64,000 nucleotides of DNA. It comes from Acidobacteriota bacterium (GTDB taxonomy: Bacteria > Acidobacteriota > Thermoanaerobaculia > Multivoradales > JAGPDF01). Made by a program: the position numbers and the translations under genes. Position 1 is the stretch's first letter; each line of letters begins with the position of its first letter. The stretch is taken from the NCBI GenBank assembly GCA_014584695.1, contig JACTMI010000006.1, forward strand, positions 140,984-204,983, written 5' to 3'. The notes beneath the pieces are model-generated. The model was not told the DNA's origin, ran no database searches, and worked only from the letters and a program-made list of their open reading frames with translations. Of this stretch, positions 16,516 through 26,346 are shown piece by piece.

Positions 16516-17444
16516 GGCTCGGCCCACGGGCGGACCGCCCCCACGAGATCGGAAACGCGCGTCAGGCCGAGCGTGGTCAGGCGCTCGGCGAGGCCATCGA
16601 CCAAGCGCTCGGCGGTGCGTGGATCTCGGAACAGCGCCGTGCCGACCTGGACGGCGGTGGCGCCGGCGAGCAGGAACTCGACCACATCGTCGACCGTCTC
16701 GACGCCGCCGATGCCGATCACCGGCAGGCCGACGCGGCGCGCGACGTCGTAGACCACCCTCACCGCGATCGGCTTGATCGCCGGGCCCGAGAGGCCGCCG
16801 CGCGCCGTGTGCAGCCGGGGCCGGCGCGTCCAGGGGTCGATCGCCATCGCCAGCACGGTGTTGATCGCCGAGAGCGCGTCGGCGCCGCCGGCCTTCGCCG
16901 CCTCGCCGAGCAACCAGGGTTGGGCGACGTTGGGCGACAGCTTGACGATCAGCGGCTTGCCGGTGACGCCCCGAACCCCGCGCACCAGCCGCTCGAGCAC
17001 CTCGGGATCGTGGCCGAACTCGATCCCCCCGCGCTTGACGTTGGGGCAGGAGACATTGAGCTCGACCGCCGCGACTCCGGCGTGGGGTTCGACCCGCTCC
17101 GCCAGGCGCGCGTAGTCGTCGAGCTCGTAGCCGAACAGGTTGACGATCACCCGCGCGGGATAGCGCGCGAGGCCGGGCAGCACGTCGGCGAGGAAGCGTT
17201 CGATGCCGATGTTCTGGAGGCCGATCGAGTTGAGCACGCCGCCCCGCGCCTCGGCGATGCGCGGCGGCGGGTTACCTGGCAGGGGCGCGAGCGAGAGCCC
17301 CTTGGTCACCAGGCCTCCCAGCCGCTCGAGCGCCGCCAGGTGGGCGAACTCGAGGCCGTAGCCGAAGGTGCCGCTGGCGGTCAGAATCGGATTCGGCAGC
17401 TCGAGCGGTCCGAGCCGGACCGCGAGCTCTGGCGCGGCGTTCAC
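16512..17444 (-). CDS. pyrD: Dihydroorotate dehydrogenase, class 1B catalytic subunit
   Basis: 310 residues, the usual size. It oxidises dihydroorotate to orotate with FMN and passes electrons to PyrK. Landmarks: PILTASGTFGYG, NSIGLQNIGIERF, the catalytic-Cys segment ELNVSCPNVKRGG (Cys as base is typical for class 1), KLSPN, NTVLAMAID, GGLSGPAIKPIAV and the FMN phosphate sites GIGGVE and GATAVQVGTALF. The GTG at 17444 overlaps the pyrK stop (GTGA); a second GTG directly before it is an alternative. Confidence 0.95.
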   Translation of the reverse strand: MNAAPELAVRLGPLELPNPILTASGTFGYGLEFAHLAALERLGGLVTKGLSLAPLPGNPPPRIAEARGGVLNSIGLQNIGIERFLADVLPGLARYPARVIVNLFGYELDDYARLAERVEPHAGVAAVELNVSCPNVKRGGIEFGHDPEVLERLVRGVRGVTGKPLIVKLSPNVAQPWLLGEAAKAGGADALSAINTVLAMAIDPWTRRPRLHTARGGLSGPAIKPIAVRVVYDVARRVGLPVIGIGGVETVDDVVEFLLAGATAVQVGTALFRDPRTAERLVDGLAERLTTLGLTRVSDLVGAVRPWAEP

Positions 17445-18235
17445 CACCGCACCTCGTCGAAGCGGAAGACCGGACCGTCCTTGCAGCAGAGCGCGTAGCG
17501 CCCGTCGACGTGGGGCACCGCGCAGCCCAGGCAGGCGCCGAAACCGCATCCCATCTCGGTCTCGAGCGCGGCCTCGCCGGCGACTCCGGCGGCGGCGGTG
17601 AGCTCGGCCAGGCGAGCGAGCAGGGGCATCGGGCCGCAGGCGGCGAGCGCCGCGTAACGTCCCTCGCGCAGCCGCTGCTCGAGCGGCGCGGTGACCAAGC
17701 CGCGCCGTCCGAAAGAGCCATCTTCGGTCGTCGCCACCAGCTCGCCGCCGGCCCGCTCGGCGAAGGCGGCGAGCTCCTCGCGCCGCGGCAGATCGGCCGC
17801 GGACCGGCCGCCGTAGAAGATGTCGAACCGTGTGCCCCGCTCGGCCAGTCGGCGCGCGAGCAGAAAGAGCGGCGCCGAGCCGACACCGCCGGCCACCAAC
17901 GCCACCGGCCCCGCGGCCGGCGCGGCGAAGGGCCGGCCGAGCGGGCCGAGCAGCGCGCGCAGCTCGCCTGGCCGCGCCGCGGCGAGCGCCGCGGTGCCGC
18001 GGCCCACGACCTTGCCCAGGAGCTCGATGCGGACCCCGTCCGGGCCGCTGCTAACATCGTGGATCGAGAAGGCGCGGCGCAGATAGGGCTCGAGCCCGCC
18101 CCGGGTCTCGATCATGACGAAGTGACCGGGCTCGGCCTCGGCGTAGGCCGCGGGGACTTCGAGCGCGACCGTGAAGTAGGGGAGCGGGTGCTGCACGACC
18201 GCGAGGACTCGGGCGGCGCTGTCTCGCGGGACCAT
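17441..18235 (-). CDS. pyrK: Dihydroorotate dehydrogenase electron-transfer subunit
   Basis: 264 residues. Ferredoxin-reductase fold: FAD-binding part with RRAFSIHDVS and VVGRGTAALAA, NAD-binding part with VAGGVGSAPLFLLARRL and ACGPMPLL, and a C-terminal 2Fe-2S cluster with Cys in MGCGFGACLGCAVP and ALCCKDGPVF. It takes electrons from PyrD to NAD. It is first in the pyrKDF operon; TAGAGT (18247-18252, minus) lies 11 bases upstream of its ATG, inside the 5' end of the divergent gene. Confidence 0.94.
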   Translation of the reverse strand: MVPRDSAARVLAVVQHPLPYFTVALEVPAAYAEAEPGHFVMIETRGGLEPYLRRAFSIHDVSSGPDGVRIELLGKVVGRGTAALAAARPGELRALLGPLGRPFAAPAAGPVALVAGGVGSAPLFLLARRLAERGTRFDIFYGGRSAADLPRREELAAFAERAGGELVATTEDGSFGRRGLVTAPLEQRLREGRYAALAACGPMPLLARLAELTAAAGVAGEAALETEMGCGFGACLGCAVPHVDGRYALCCKDGPVFRFDEVRW

Positions 18236-18239
18236 TCGG

Positions 18240-19928
18240 GTGGAGGACTCTAACAGAGCGGTTCCGCGGTCGGACGCGGCGGCGCACTGGCGCGCCGCCG
18301 AGACCTGGCTGCTGCCCCTGCTGCCCGCGCTGCTCGCCGGCGCCCACCTGACCGGACTGCTGCTGTTTCTGAATCCGCGGGTCGAGTTCACGGCGTCGGT
18401 CCTGGTGCGCGGCACCGGCGTCTACGGCGCGCTGCTTTCGCCGCTCTCGCTGGTGGCGCACCTGCTGGCGGCGCAGCGCGCCCGCGTGCGGGTGCGACGG
18501 TTGCTGCCCTGGAGCCTGACGCTGGTCGCCGCGGCGGGCGCGCTCGGCGACTGGGTCCACGCCTCGTACTACTCCTACTACCTGCCGCCGGGCATCAACG
18601 TGCAAATGATCAAGACCGCGCTCTGGCTCACGCTGGGCGCGCTGCTGATTTTCTACACCGCCCTGCTCCACTCGATCCACGCTCGCCGCTACGGGCCGCG
18701 CAGCCGCTGGCTGGTGCTGCTGGTCGGCCTCGGCACCGTCTACGCGATGTTCGACCGGCGCGCGAGCTTCCGCGACTCGCCCCCGCCGCCGCCCCGCCTC
18801 GTCAGCGTCGCCGGCGAGGGGGCCCCCCGGCTGGCCTGGGTGGCCCTTCCGACCGCGACTTTGGACGCCGTGCTGCCGCTCGCCGAGCAGGGCAAGCTGC
18901 CGTTCTTCTCCGCCCTGCTCGAGAACGGGGCGTTCGCGCGCCTACGCGCTTTCGCGCCGGCTCGCCCCGGCGCCCTCGAGGCAACGCTCGCCACCGGGCG
19001 GCTGCCTTTCCGTCACGGCCTCGAATCAGACCGGCTCCATCTGTTGCCCTGGCTGGCCGGCCGGGAGCCGCTGCGCTTGCTGCCGGTGGCGACCGCTTTC
19101 GAGCGCTGGGGGTTGCCCGGGGGGACCGCGCGGGCGTCGATGCCGGAGGATCTCGAAGCGGCCTCGGTGTGGCGGGTCCTGCTGGCGGAGGGGCGCCAGG
19201 TCACGCTCGCGGGCCTGCCGCCGGCTCTTGCCGAGGGTGCGGACTTCGAGGATCCGCCGGTGGCGCGGGGATCCGCCGAGCGCGAGCTCGAGATCCTGGC
19301 CGCCGCGGAGCTCGCGCGCGAGCTCGCGCGCGACCGGCGGCGGCTCGCCGGGCTCGCGCGGCGGCTCGAAGGAGCTTCTCCCGAGGCGCAAGCCGGGTTC
19401 GTGCGGCTCCAGGGCCTCGAGGTGGCGTCGCGGGCCGCGTTCGGAGCCTTCGCGGCGGCACAGTTCGAGGGCACCCGCGGGGCCCGGCTGCGGCGCGCCG
19501 CGGACGGGCTCGCGACCTACTACGCCGGCCTCGATGCCGAGCTCGCCGAGCTCTGGTCCCGGCTGCCCGAGCCACGCCTCCTGGTGGTGGTCTCCGCCTA
19601 CGGCGTCTCGGCCCCCGCGGGCCTGCGCCGGATCCTCGACGATCTGGCCGGCCGGGAGCCGCTCGAGGGCTCGCTCGCGGGCGGACCGGATGGCCTGCTG
19701 CTGCTGCGCGGCGAGGGCGTGCGGCAGGGCGTCCAGATCGCCGCCGCGGAGGTGACCGACGTGGCGCCGACGCTGCTCTACGCGCTCGGCCTGCCGATCG
19801 CGCGCGATCTCGACGGCAAGGTCCTCGCCGCGAGCTTCGAGCCGGCTCTGCTCCAGCGCCGGCCGCTCACTTTCGTCCCCTCCTACGAGGGCCTGGCCGG
19901 CAGGCCGGCGCCGGTCAGCGCTCCTTGA
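18240..19928 (+). CDS. Membrane protein with degenerate alkaline-phosphatase/phosphodiesterase-like domain
   Basis: Up to 562 residues from a GTG; start uncertain. About five membrane helices in residues 20-175, then a ~360-residue soluble domain. Its outline follows type I phosphodiesterase/nucleotide pyrophosphatase proteins: LPFFSALLENGAFARLRAF, LATGRLPFRHGLES, and VAPTLLYALGLPIARDLDGKVL at the end. But the expected metal-site residues are changed: the leading Asp-Gly is WVALPTAT, the nucleophile position reads ALEATLATG, the usual Asp-His is VVSAYGV, and the final His is PDGLLLL. Probably a non-catalytic homologue. Convergent with the bactofilin gene, overlapping it by 14 bases. Confidence 0.68.
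   Translation: MEDSNRAVPRSDAAAHWRAAETWLLPLLPALLAGAHLTGLLLFLNPRVEFTASVLVRGTGVYGALLSPLSLVAHLLAAQRARVRVRRLLPWSLTLVAAAGALGDWVHASYYSYYLPPGINVQMIKTALWLTLGALLIFYTALLHSIHARRYGPRSRWLVLLVGLGTVYAMFDRRASFRDSPPPPPRLVSVAGEGAPRLAWVALPTATLDAVLPLAEQGKLPFFSALLENGAFARLRAFAPARPGALEATLATGRLPFRHGLESDRLHLLPWLAGREPLRLLPVATAFERWGLPGGTARASMPEDLEAASVWRVLLAEGRQVTLAGLPPALAEGADFEDPPVARGSAERELEILAAAELARELARDRRRLAGLARRLEGASPEAQAGFVRLQGLEVASRAAFGAFAAAQFEGTRGARLRRAADGLATYYAGLDAELAELWSRLPEPRLLVVVSAYGVSAPAGLRRILDDLAGREPLEGSLAGGPDGLLLLRGEGVRQGVQIAAAEVTDVAPTLLYALGLPIARDLDGKVLAASFEPALLQRRPLTFVPSYEGLAGRPAPVSAP
18247..18252 (-). promoter_or_regulatory. Putative -10 element TAGAGT for pyrKDF
   Basis: Reverse complement TAGAGT 11 bases before the pyrK ATG. 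It falls within the first codons of the divergent membrane-protein gene, which suggests that gene's true start may be further right. Confidence 0.4.
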
Positions 19929-20336
19929 CCGCCGCCAAGCGGGGGCCCTTGGCGGCTTCGGCCGGCGCGGGCTCGGCTTCGGCACCACCCTGGGCGGCGC
20001 GCTCCATGGCGCAACCGCCCTGGAACAGCGCCCCCTCGTGGATCACCAGCGCGGGTGTCTCGACGTCGGCGCGGACGCGGCCTCCGGGCTGGATCTCGAG
20101 CCGGCGGGTCGCTCGCAGCCGACCCCGCACCTGGCCGGCGACGAAGGCGCGGCCGACCTCGATCTCGCCTTCGACCTCGCCCCGCTCGCCCACGACCAGG
20201 TCGCCCGCGGAGACGATCTTGCCGGTCAGCCGGCCGTCGACGCGAAAGGTCTGCTCGAAGCGCAGCTCACCGTGGAGTTGGCTGCCGGCGTCCAGGAAGC
20301 CGTCGAGCTCCCCTGCCGGTCCCTTGTGTCGGAAGT

Positions 20337-20340
<4 letters not shown>
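19915..20340 (-). CDS. Bactofilin
   Basis: 141 residues. The middle ~100 residues are a bactofilin (DUF583) beta-helix: GFLDAGSQLHGELRFEQTFRVDG, LTGKIVSAGDLVVGERGEVEGEIEV, AFVAGQVRGRLRATRRLEI, GGRVRADVETPALVIHEGALFQGG. Flanks are short and charged or Pro/Ala-rich, as usual. Bactofilins form polymer scaffolds at the membrane. The GTG start overlaps the parB stop (GTGA), so it is translated with parAB; in Myxococcus bactofilins organise ParABS components, which fits this position. Confidence 0.92.
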
Positions 20341-21196
<856 letters not shown>

Positions 21197-21200
<4 letters not shown>

Positions 21201-21955
21201 CGGCGGCGCTCCAGCAGCTCCCGCGCCAGCGCCAAGTAAGCCTCCGCGCCCCGGCTCTTGATGTCGTACTGGAGGATCGGGGCACCGTGGCTCGGCGCCT
21301 CGGCCAGGCGGACGTTGCGCGGAATCACCGTCTGGAAGGCTTGGGCGCCGAAGTGGGAGCGGACCTCCCGTTCGACGTCGCGCGTCAAGTTCATTCGATC
21401 GTCGTACATGGTGAGCAGGATACCGGTGATGGCGAGGCTCGGATTCAGGGCGCCGGCCACCCGTCCGATCGTGGCCACCAGCTCGCTGATCCCCTCCAGC
21501 GCGAAGTACTCGCACTGCAGCGGCACCAGCACCCCTTGCGCGGCGACCAGCGCGAGCACTGTCAGATGCCCGAGCGACGGGGGACAGTCGATCAGAACCG
21601 TATCGTAGCGCTGGGCGGGCTCGGCCAGGGCCTCCCGCAGCCGCTGTTGCCACCCCTCGAGGCCGGCGAACTCGACTTCGACGCCCACCAGCTCGCGGTT
21701 CGCCGGCAGCAGGTCGAGATGGGGAAACCCGCTCGCTCGGATCGCGTCGCCGGCGGTCGCCTCGCCGGTCAGCACCTGGTAGAGATGGGGCGGGGAGGCT
21801 TCGGTGCCCAGCCCCCGCGTGGCGTTGCCCTGGGGGTCGCAGTCGACCAGCAGGACGCGGCGCTCGAGCGCCGCGAGCGCCGCGGCCAGATTGATCGCGG
21901 TCGTGGTCTTGCCCACTCCGCCCTTCTGGTTCGCGATCGCGAGGGTCTCGGTCAT
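21197..21955 (-). CDS. parA: Chromosome partitioning ATPase ParA/Soj
   Basis: 252 residues. Deviant Walker A loop NQKGGVGKTTTAINLAAAL, DCDPQGNATRGLG, and the Walker B-like segment TVLIDCPPSLG. It dimerises with ATP on the nucleoid and pulls ParB-parS complexes. C-terminal NVRLAEAPSHGAPILQYD is a Soj landmark. The ATG overlaps the rsmG stop (ATGA); genes rsmG-parA-parB-bactofilin form one coupled series. Confidence 0.97.
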
Positions 21956-22605
21956 GGTGGCGGGAGGGGGGGCTCGACGCGGTATTCGCGAATCTGTCTC
22001 GCCTCGCTCCCGGGCAGTTCGACCCGCCGCGCCGGCCGCAACCAGGCGGGCACGTCGGGCTCGGCGCGGCCGCTCCAGAAGAGCAAGGCCGCCCCCGGAG
22101 AGAGAGCGCTTCGGAGCACTTCGAACCCCTCGCGCTGCAGCCGCAGCGCCCGCAGCGTGACGACGTCGACCGGCTCGGCGAGCTCCGGGAACGAATTCGG
22201 CGCGACTCTAGCATCGAGGCATCGGCTCGACAACGCGGCCTTGCGGATCACCGCCGAGAGGAACGCCCAGCGGCGGGCGCGCGGCTCGACCAGGGTCACC
22301 CGCAGGTCGGGCCGGACGGCAGCCAGGATCAGTCCGGGGAAGCCGGCCCCCGAGCCCAAGTCGAGCAGGACCGCCGGGCCCGCGGGGAGCAGGGGGAGCG
22401 CCGCCAAGGACTCGCCGTAGTGGCGCGTGAAGAGGGTCGCGGCTTCGCGCGGGCCGATGAGCGAGGTGCGGTGGGCCCACCGCCGCAGCTCGTCGTAGTG
22501 CACGGCGAGCGCGTGCAGTGTCGCCGGGGAGAGCTCGACCCCCGGGGCGGCGCCGCGCAGGCGCGCTTCGAATTCGGGTGGGGAGAGGGGCGGGAGCGGC
22601 GGCAT
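21952..22605 (-). CDS. rsmG: 16S rRNA (guanine527-N7)-methyltransferase
   Basis: 217 residues. SAM-dependent methyltransferase with LLDLGSGAGFPGLILA (SAM loop), TLVEPRARRWAFLSAVIRKA, and the late TLRALRLQREGFEVL. N-terminal HYDELRRWAHRTSLIGPREA matches GidB. It makes m7G527 in 16S rRNA; loss gives low-level streptomycin resistance. Its usual place before parA at the origin is kept. The final part (REYRVEPPLPPP) is normal in length. Confidence 0.94.
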   Translation of the reverse strand: MPPLPPLSPPEFEARLRGAAPGVELSPATLHALAVHYDELRRWAHRTSLIGPREAATLFTRHYGESLAALPLLPAGPAVLLDLGSGAGFPGLILAAVRPDLRVTLVEPRARRWAFLSAVIRKAALSSRCLDARVAPNSFPELAEPVDVVTLRALRLQREGFEVLRSALSPGAALLFWSGRAEPDVPAWLRPARRVELPGSEARQIREYRVEPPLPPP

Positions 22606-22656
22606 CGGGCGAGACCGGCTCGGTTGGGGGGTCCGGAGCGGCCGGGCCCCGGAGCC

Positions 22657-22672
22657 TGTTTCACGTGAAACG
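22657..22672. promoter_or_regulatory. parS: parS-like centromere site
   Basis: The 16 bases TGTTTCACGTGAAACG match the bacterial parS consensus TGTTTCACGTGAAACA at 15 of 16 positions; the central 14 bases are a perfect palindrome. It lies between rsmG and jag, 1.5 kb from parB. ParB is expected to nucleate here. Confidence 0.9.
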
Positions 22673-22677
22673 GCGGC

Positions 22678-23529
22678 TCACCCTCGGCGGGCGGCCGGCC
22701 GGATCACCATCTTCTTGCGCACCCCGCTGCCGAAACTCTCCGTCTCGACGCCCGGCAGGTCCTCGAGGGCCAGGTGGACGACCCGCCGGTCGCCCGGCGC
22801 CAACGCCTCGATCTCCCGCGGCGCGCCCTCGGCCAGGACCTCCGCCGCCACGGCCCGCGCGAGCTCCTGGAGGCGGCGCTCGTGCGCCGCCCGCATGCCC
22901 GCGCATTCGACCCGGCAGCGGACCATCCGTCCAGACAGGCCGTGCGCCGCCCGCGGCACGAGGTGCTCCAGATCCTCGAGCAGTTCGAGGCCGCGCTGCT
23001 CGATCTCGGCCTCATCCTCGCCCGCCAGCCGCACCTCCAGCCGTTCGTCCGCGAGGATCGTCACCTCCACCTCCAGCTCCAGCCGGGCCAGGCGGAGAAG
23101 CCTCCGAGCCGCCTCAGCCGCGGCGAGGACGGCGTCCTCGTCCGGCGCGTCCCAAATGTCGCCGCCCTCGGCGGCGCCCCGGCGCGGAGCGGCCTGGCGG
23201 CTATCGCGCGCCGGTGGCCGCCCGCGATCCTCGCCGCTCCGGCGACCGGCGGAAGCGCCGGGCGGGGCGCCCGCGGCAGAACGGGCCGGCCGCTCGGCCC
23301 GCGCGCCCCGCTCCTGCGTTGGCGCCGGGCTCGCCTCACTGGCCGGGCGGGCAGGGGCCGCTGGATCGACCTCGATCACCACCACGCGGGGGAGCCTCAC
23401 GAAGCCGTGCCGCTTGCGGTGGACCTGGTAGGCGAGCCGCTCCGGATCGACGCCGTGGTGGCGGGCGGCGGACATGATCGCCTGCGCCAGCGAGTTGCCC
23501 CAGAAGTACCTCCGGCTGCGCGGGCTCAC
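22678..23529 (-). CDS. jag: Jag/KhpB-like RNA-binding protein
   Basis: 283 residues with three parts: a Jag N-terminal domain (RYFWGNSLAQAIMSAARHHGV, ~6-50), a Pro/Ala/Arg-rich linker (~55-125), then a KH-like domain (~135-200, LLRLARLELEVEVTILADERLEV) and an R3H domain (~205-275, RMRAAHERRLQELARAVAAEV and PGVETESFGSGVRKKMVI). It probably binds RNA and takes part in envelope or division control together with KhpA. The GTG start overlaps the yidC stop (GTGA). The linker is longer than usual. Confidence 0.88.
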   Translation of the reverse strand: MSPRSRRYFWGNSLAQAIMSAARHHGVDPERLAYQVHRKRHGFVRLPRVVVIEVDPAAPARPASEASPAPTQERGARAERPARSAAGAPPGASAGRRSGEDRGRPPARDSRQAAPRRGAAEGGDIWDAPDEDAVLAAAEAARRLLRLARLELEVEVTILADERLEVRLAGEDEAEIEQRGLELLEDLEHLVPRAAHGLSGRMVRCRVECAGMRAAHERRLQELARAVAAEVLAEGAPREIEALAPGDRRVVHLALEDLPGVETESFGSGVRKKMVIRPAARRG

Positions 23530-25274
23530 GACCCCTTCCTCCCCTTGGGCTTCGGCGCGGCGGCGGCCGCCGCTTCACCCTCGGACTTGTCGGCCATCGA
23601 GTTGTAGAGCATTTGCTGACCGATGGTCAGAACGTTGTTGGTCAGCCAATAGAGAACCAGGCCGCTCGGGAACCCGAACGAGAAGATCGTGAACACGATC
23701 GGCAACATCTGCATCATCCGGCGCTGGAACGGATCCGGCGGCGGCGGCGTCATGCGCTGCTGCACGAACTGCGTGGCGCCCATGATGAGCGGCAGCACGA
23801 AGTATTGGTCGCGCTCCGAGAGGTCCTGGACCCAGAGCACCCACGGCGCCCACTTGAGCTCGACCGCGGTCGAGAGCATGTTGTAGAAGGCGAGGAAGAT
23901 CGGCAGCTGGATCAGCATCGGCAGGCAGCCGCCCGCCGGATTGACCCCCTCGCTGCGATAGAGCGCCATTACCTCCTCGTTCATCTGCCGCTGCGCCTCG
24001 GCGTTGAAGCGCCCCTGTTTGTCGCGCAGCTTCGGCCGCCAGCGCTCGCGGATCGCCTGCATCTTGGGCGCCAGCTTCTGCATCTTGCGCATCGACTTGA
24101 AGCCGGCGATCGACAGCGGCAGCAGGGCGATCTTGAGCAGCGTGGTCAGGATCACGATCGCCCAGCCGTAGTTGGCCACCACGTTGGCGTGGATCCACTG
24201 CAGCCCCATCAGCAGCGGCCGCACCAGGACGCCGAACATGCCCCAGCGCACGGTCTTCTCGAGGCCGTAGGGGAGGGCCGCCAGCCGGTCGTAGTCCTTC
24301 GGACCCCAGACCGTCGTCAGCTCGAGCCGCTCGCCGCGCGCGAACAGATAGGCGCGCAGGTCCCGCGCCAGGTCCTTGTCCTCCCGCGCCACCTTGCCGC
24401 CCTCCGGCAGCGGCCGCGCGTCGAAGCTCCTCGCGTCGGCCCCCGCCACGAGCAGCACCGGCTCGAACGCCGCGCCATCGACCGGCCCGTTCGGCACCAG
24501 CGCGCTCAGAAAGTAGGTGTCCTCGAGCGCGATCCAGTCGAGTCCGGAGCCGAGCCGCACCACCGAGTCGGCGCTCGGCTCGACGGTCTCGACCTCCCCT
24601 TGCGTCCGCCACGAACCGAGACGGCGGTCGAAGCGGTTGCCGAGCTCCGCGACCGTGCGCCCGCGCAGGCCCGGGCCGATCATCACCCCGAAACCCGCGC
24701 TCGCGCTCTCGAGCTCGACGTCGATGCGGCCGTCAGAGCGCAGCCGGAAGCGCTTCTCCGCGCTGCCGAGCGGTCCCCGGTAGCGGAAGCGCAGCGCGCG
24801 CCCGGCGGCGTCCTCCTCGGGGTCCACGGCGAACAGGGCCTCGGCCACCGGCAGCGGCGCGAGGGCGGCATCGACCAGCGTGAACGGCTGCGGCGAGGCG
24901 GCCCGCGGCTGCACCAGCTCGAGCTCCGTGCCGCCCGGACCGACCTGTCCGCGCAACACCAGCGACACCAGCACCGCGCCCCGATTCGAGAACTCGGCGC
25001 GCAGGACGCTGTTTTCGAGCACGAAACGGTCTTCGCTCTCGCCGGCGATCGGCTCGGCGGCGGCCGGCGGCGCCGGGGCCGCGACCTCCGCCGCCGCGAC
25101 GCCCTCGGCGACGCCGTTGGTCGCGGGCGTCGCGGTCGCGGCGGGGGCCGTCGCCGCGGCGCCGGGCGGCGGCGCCGGGGGCGCCTCCGGCCGCGGCGCC
25201 GGGAACAGGAACTGCCAGGTCAGGAGCACCGCCATCGACAGCGCGGCCGCGAGCAGGAGTCGTCGATTGTCCAA
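23526..25274 (-). CDS. yidC: Membrane protein insertase YidC (Gram-negative type)
   Basis: 582 residues. N-terminal helix (RLLLAAALSMAVLLTWQFLFP), a Pro/Ala linker, a large periplasmic beta domain (~85-350), then the conserved insertase core: YGLEKTVRWGMFGVLVRPLLMGLQWI, NYGWAIVILTTLLKI, MRKMQKLAPKMQAI, GVNPAGGCLPMLIQLPIF, FVLPLIMGATQFVQQRM and SFGFPSGLVLYWLTNNVL. The periplasmic domain marks a diderm organism. It inserts membrane proteins alone or with SecYEG. Follows yidD, as in most bacteria; its stop overlaps jag's start. Confidence 0.97.
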   Translation of the reverse strand: MDNRRLLLAAALSMAVLLTWQFLFPAPRPEAPPAPPPGAAATAPAATATPATNGVAEGVAAAEVAAPAPPAAAEPIAGESEDRFVLENSVLRAEFSNRGAVLVSLVLRGQVGPGGTELELVQPRAASPQPFTLVDAALAPLPVAEALFAVDPEEDAAGRALRFRYRGPLGSAEKRFRLRSDGRIDVELESASAGFGVMIGPGLRGRTVAELGNRFDRRLGSWRTQGEVETVEPSADSVVRLGSGLDWIALEDTYFLSALVPNGPVDGAAFEPVLLVAGADARSFDARPLPEGGKVAREDKDLARDLRAYLFARGERLELTTVWGPKDYDRLAALPYGLEKTVRWGMFGVLVRPLLMGLQWIHANVVANYGWAIVILTTLLKIALLPLSIAGFKSMRKMQKLAPKMQAIRERWRPKLRDKQGRFNAEAQRQMNEEVMALYRSEGVNPAGGCLPMLIQLPIFLAFYNMLSTAVELKWAPWVLWVQDLSERDQYFVLPLIMGATQFVQQRMTPPPPDPFQRRMMQMLPIVFTIFSFGFPSGLVLYWLTNNVLTIGQQMLYNSMADKSEGEAAAAAAPKPKGRKGS

Positions 25275-25297
25275 TCTTCAGGCCTCTCAAGAAGTCC

Positions 25298-25504
25298 TCA
25301 GGGCAGGTCGATGCCGCCCAGGCCGAACGGCTGGCAGCGCGCCAGGCGCCAGACGGCGCGGGCGCCGCCCCGCAGCACGCCGTCGCGCAGGACGGCCAGG
25401 CGGGCGTACTCGGAACAGCTCGGCGCGAAGCGACAGGCGGGCGGCAGCAGCGGCGACAGCCGGCGCTTGTAGAAGGCCAGCGCGCCGGCGACCCAACGCC
25501 TCAC
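25298..25504 (-). CDS. yidD: Membrane protein insertion efficiency factor YidD
   Basis: 68 residues. The family motif is clear: [31 protein letters not shown], with three Cys, then [24 protein letters not shown] small membrane-associated helper of YidC. The GTG start overlaps the rnpA stop (GTGA), typical for rnpA-yidD. Frame extends upstream inside rnpA but only this start fits. Confidence 0.93.
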   Translation of the reverse strand: MRRWVAGALAFYKRRLSPLLPPACRFAPSCSEYARLAVLRDGVLRGGARAVWRLARCQPFGLGGIDLP

Positions 25505-25872
25505 CGCTGCCTCCGCACCACATCGCCCAGCAGCCGCTCGAGCTCGGCTCGAAACTCGACGAAGCCGGCCGCCGCCGCCTCCGGCTTGAAATGGACCACC
25601 AGGTCGAGCGGTGCCAGCTGGCGCCGCCAGCCCGAGCGCCGGTAGCACTCGCGCGTCCAGCGCTTGAGCCGGTTGCGCACGACCGCGCCGCCCACTTTCC
25701 GGCTCGCCGTGATGCCGAGCCGCGGGCGGCCGCTGGCGTTGGGATGAATGTGCAGAACGGCGAAGGGGCCGTGCCGCCGCGCCCCCCCTTTGTAGCAGGT
25801 CCGATAGTCGGCGCTCTGGCGCAGCAACTCTGGCCGCGGCAGGCGTTCCTCGACGGGCGACGGCGGCGGCAC
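25501..25872 (-). CDS. rnpA: Ribonuclease P protein component
   Basis: 123 residues from GTG. Landmarks: [49 protein letters not shown] (the RNR motif for RNA binding) and [11 protein letters not shown]. It supports the catalytic RNase P RNA in trimming tRNA 5' ends. It starts 11 bases after rpmH, the universal rpmH-rnpA order. Confidence 0.94.
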   Translation of the reverse strand: MPPPSPVEERLPRPELLRQSADYRTCYKGGARRHGPFAVLHIHPNASGRPRLGITASRKVGGAVVRNRLKRWTRECYRRSGWRRQLAPLDLVVHFKPEAAAAGFVEFRAELERLLGDVVRRQR

Positions 25873-25883
25873 CGCGGTGCCGC

Positions 25884-26018
25884 TCAGACGGCCAGACGCT
25901 TGCGGCCCTTGCGGCGGCGGCGGGCGAGGACCTTGCGTCCGTTCTTGGTGCTCATCCGCTCACGGAAGCCGTGGGTCTTCTTGCGCCGGCGATTGTTCGG
26001 CTGGAACGTCCGCTTCAC
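25884..26018 (-). CDS. rpmH: Ribosomal protein L34
   Basis: 44 residues from GTG: begins [20 protein letters not shown], continues [20 protein letters not shown] and ends LAV. This is the full and standard L34 sequence, very basic, binding 23S rRNA. First gene of rpmH-rnpA-yidD-yidC-jag. A TAGAAT element (26103-26108, minus) lies about 85 bases upstream of the start, beyond the adjacent tRNA genes' side. Confidence 0.97.
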   Translation of the reverse strand: MKRTFQPNNRRRKKTHGFRERMSTKNGRKVLARRRRKGRKRLAV

Positions 26019-26102
26019 TGGATCCGCCTTTCCTTCGACTGGTCGGTCGCTGCCGCGCCGGCGCCGAAACGCCTCCGGGCGGTCCCCCGACGGGAACCGT
26101 GG

Positions 26103-26108
26103 ATTCTA
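26103..26108 (-). promoter_or_regulatory. Putative -10 element TAGAAT for the rpmH operon
   Basis: Reverse complement TAGAAT, 85 bases before rpmH and 33 bases downstream of the first tRNA-Ser 3' end on the same strand. Confidence 0.4.
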
Positions 26109-26137
26109 GCGAAGCCTCCGACCTCGGTCAAAACTCA

Positions 26138-26227
<90 letters not shown>

Positions 26228-26243
26228 GTGCAATGACAGCTGG

Positions 26244-26330
26244 CGGAGAGGGTGGGATTCGAACCCACGATCGAGTTACCCCGATACACGCTCTCCAGGC
26301 GTGCTCCTTAGACCACTCGGACACCTCTCC
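26244..26330 (-). tRNA. tRNA-Ser(GGA)
   Basis: 87 bases, same acceptor and T-arm as the neighbouring tRNA-Ser. Anticodon stem CACGC-CTGGAGA-GCGTG gives anticodon GGA; long variable arm (ATCGGGGTAACTCGAT). Sits 16 bases upstream of the CGA gene on the same strand, so the two are likely cotranscribed with tadA upstream. Confidence 0.96.
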
Positions 26331-26346
26331 GCTCGTATTCCTCACG

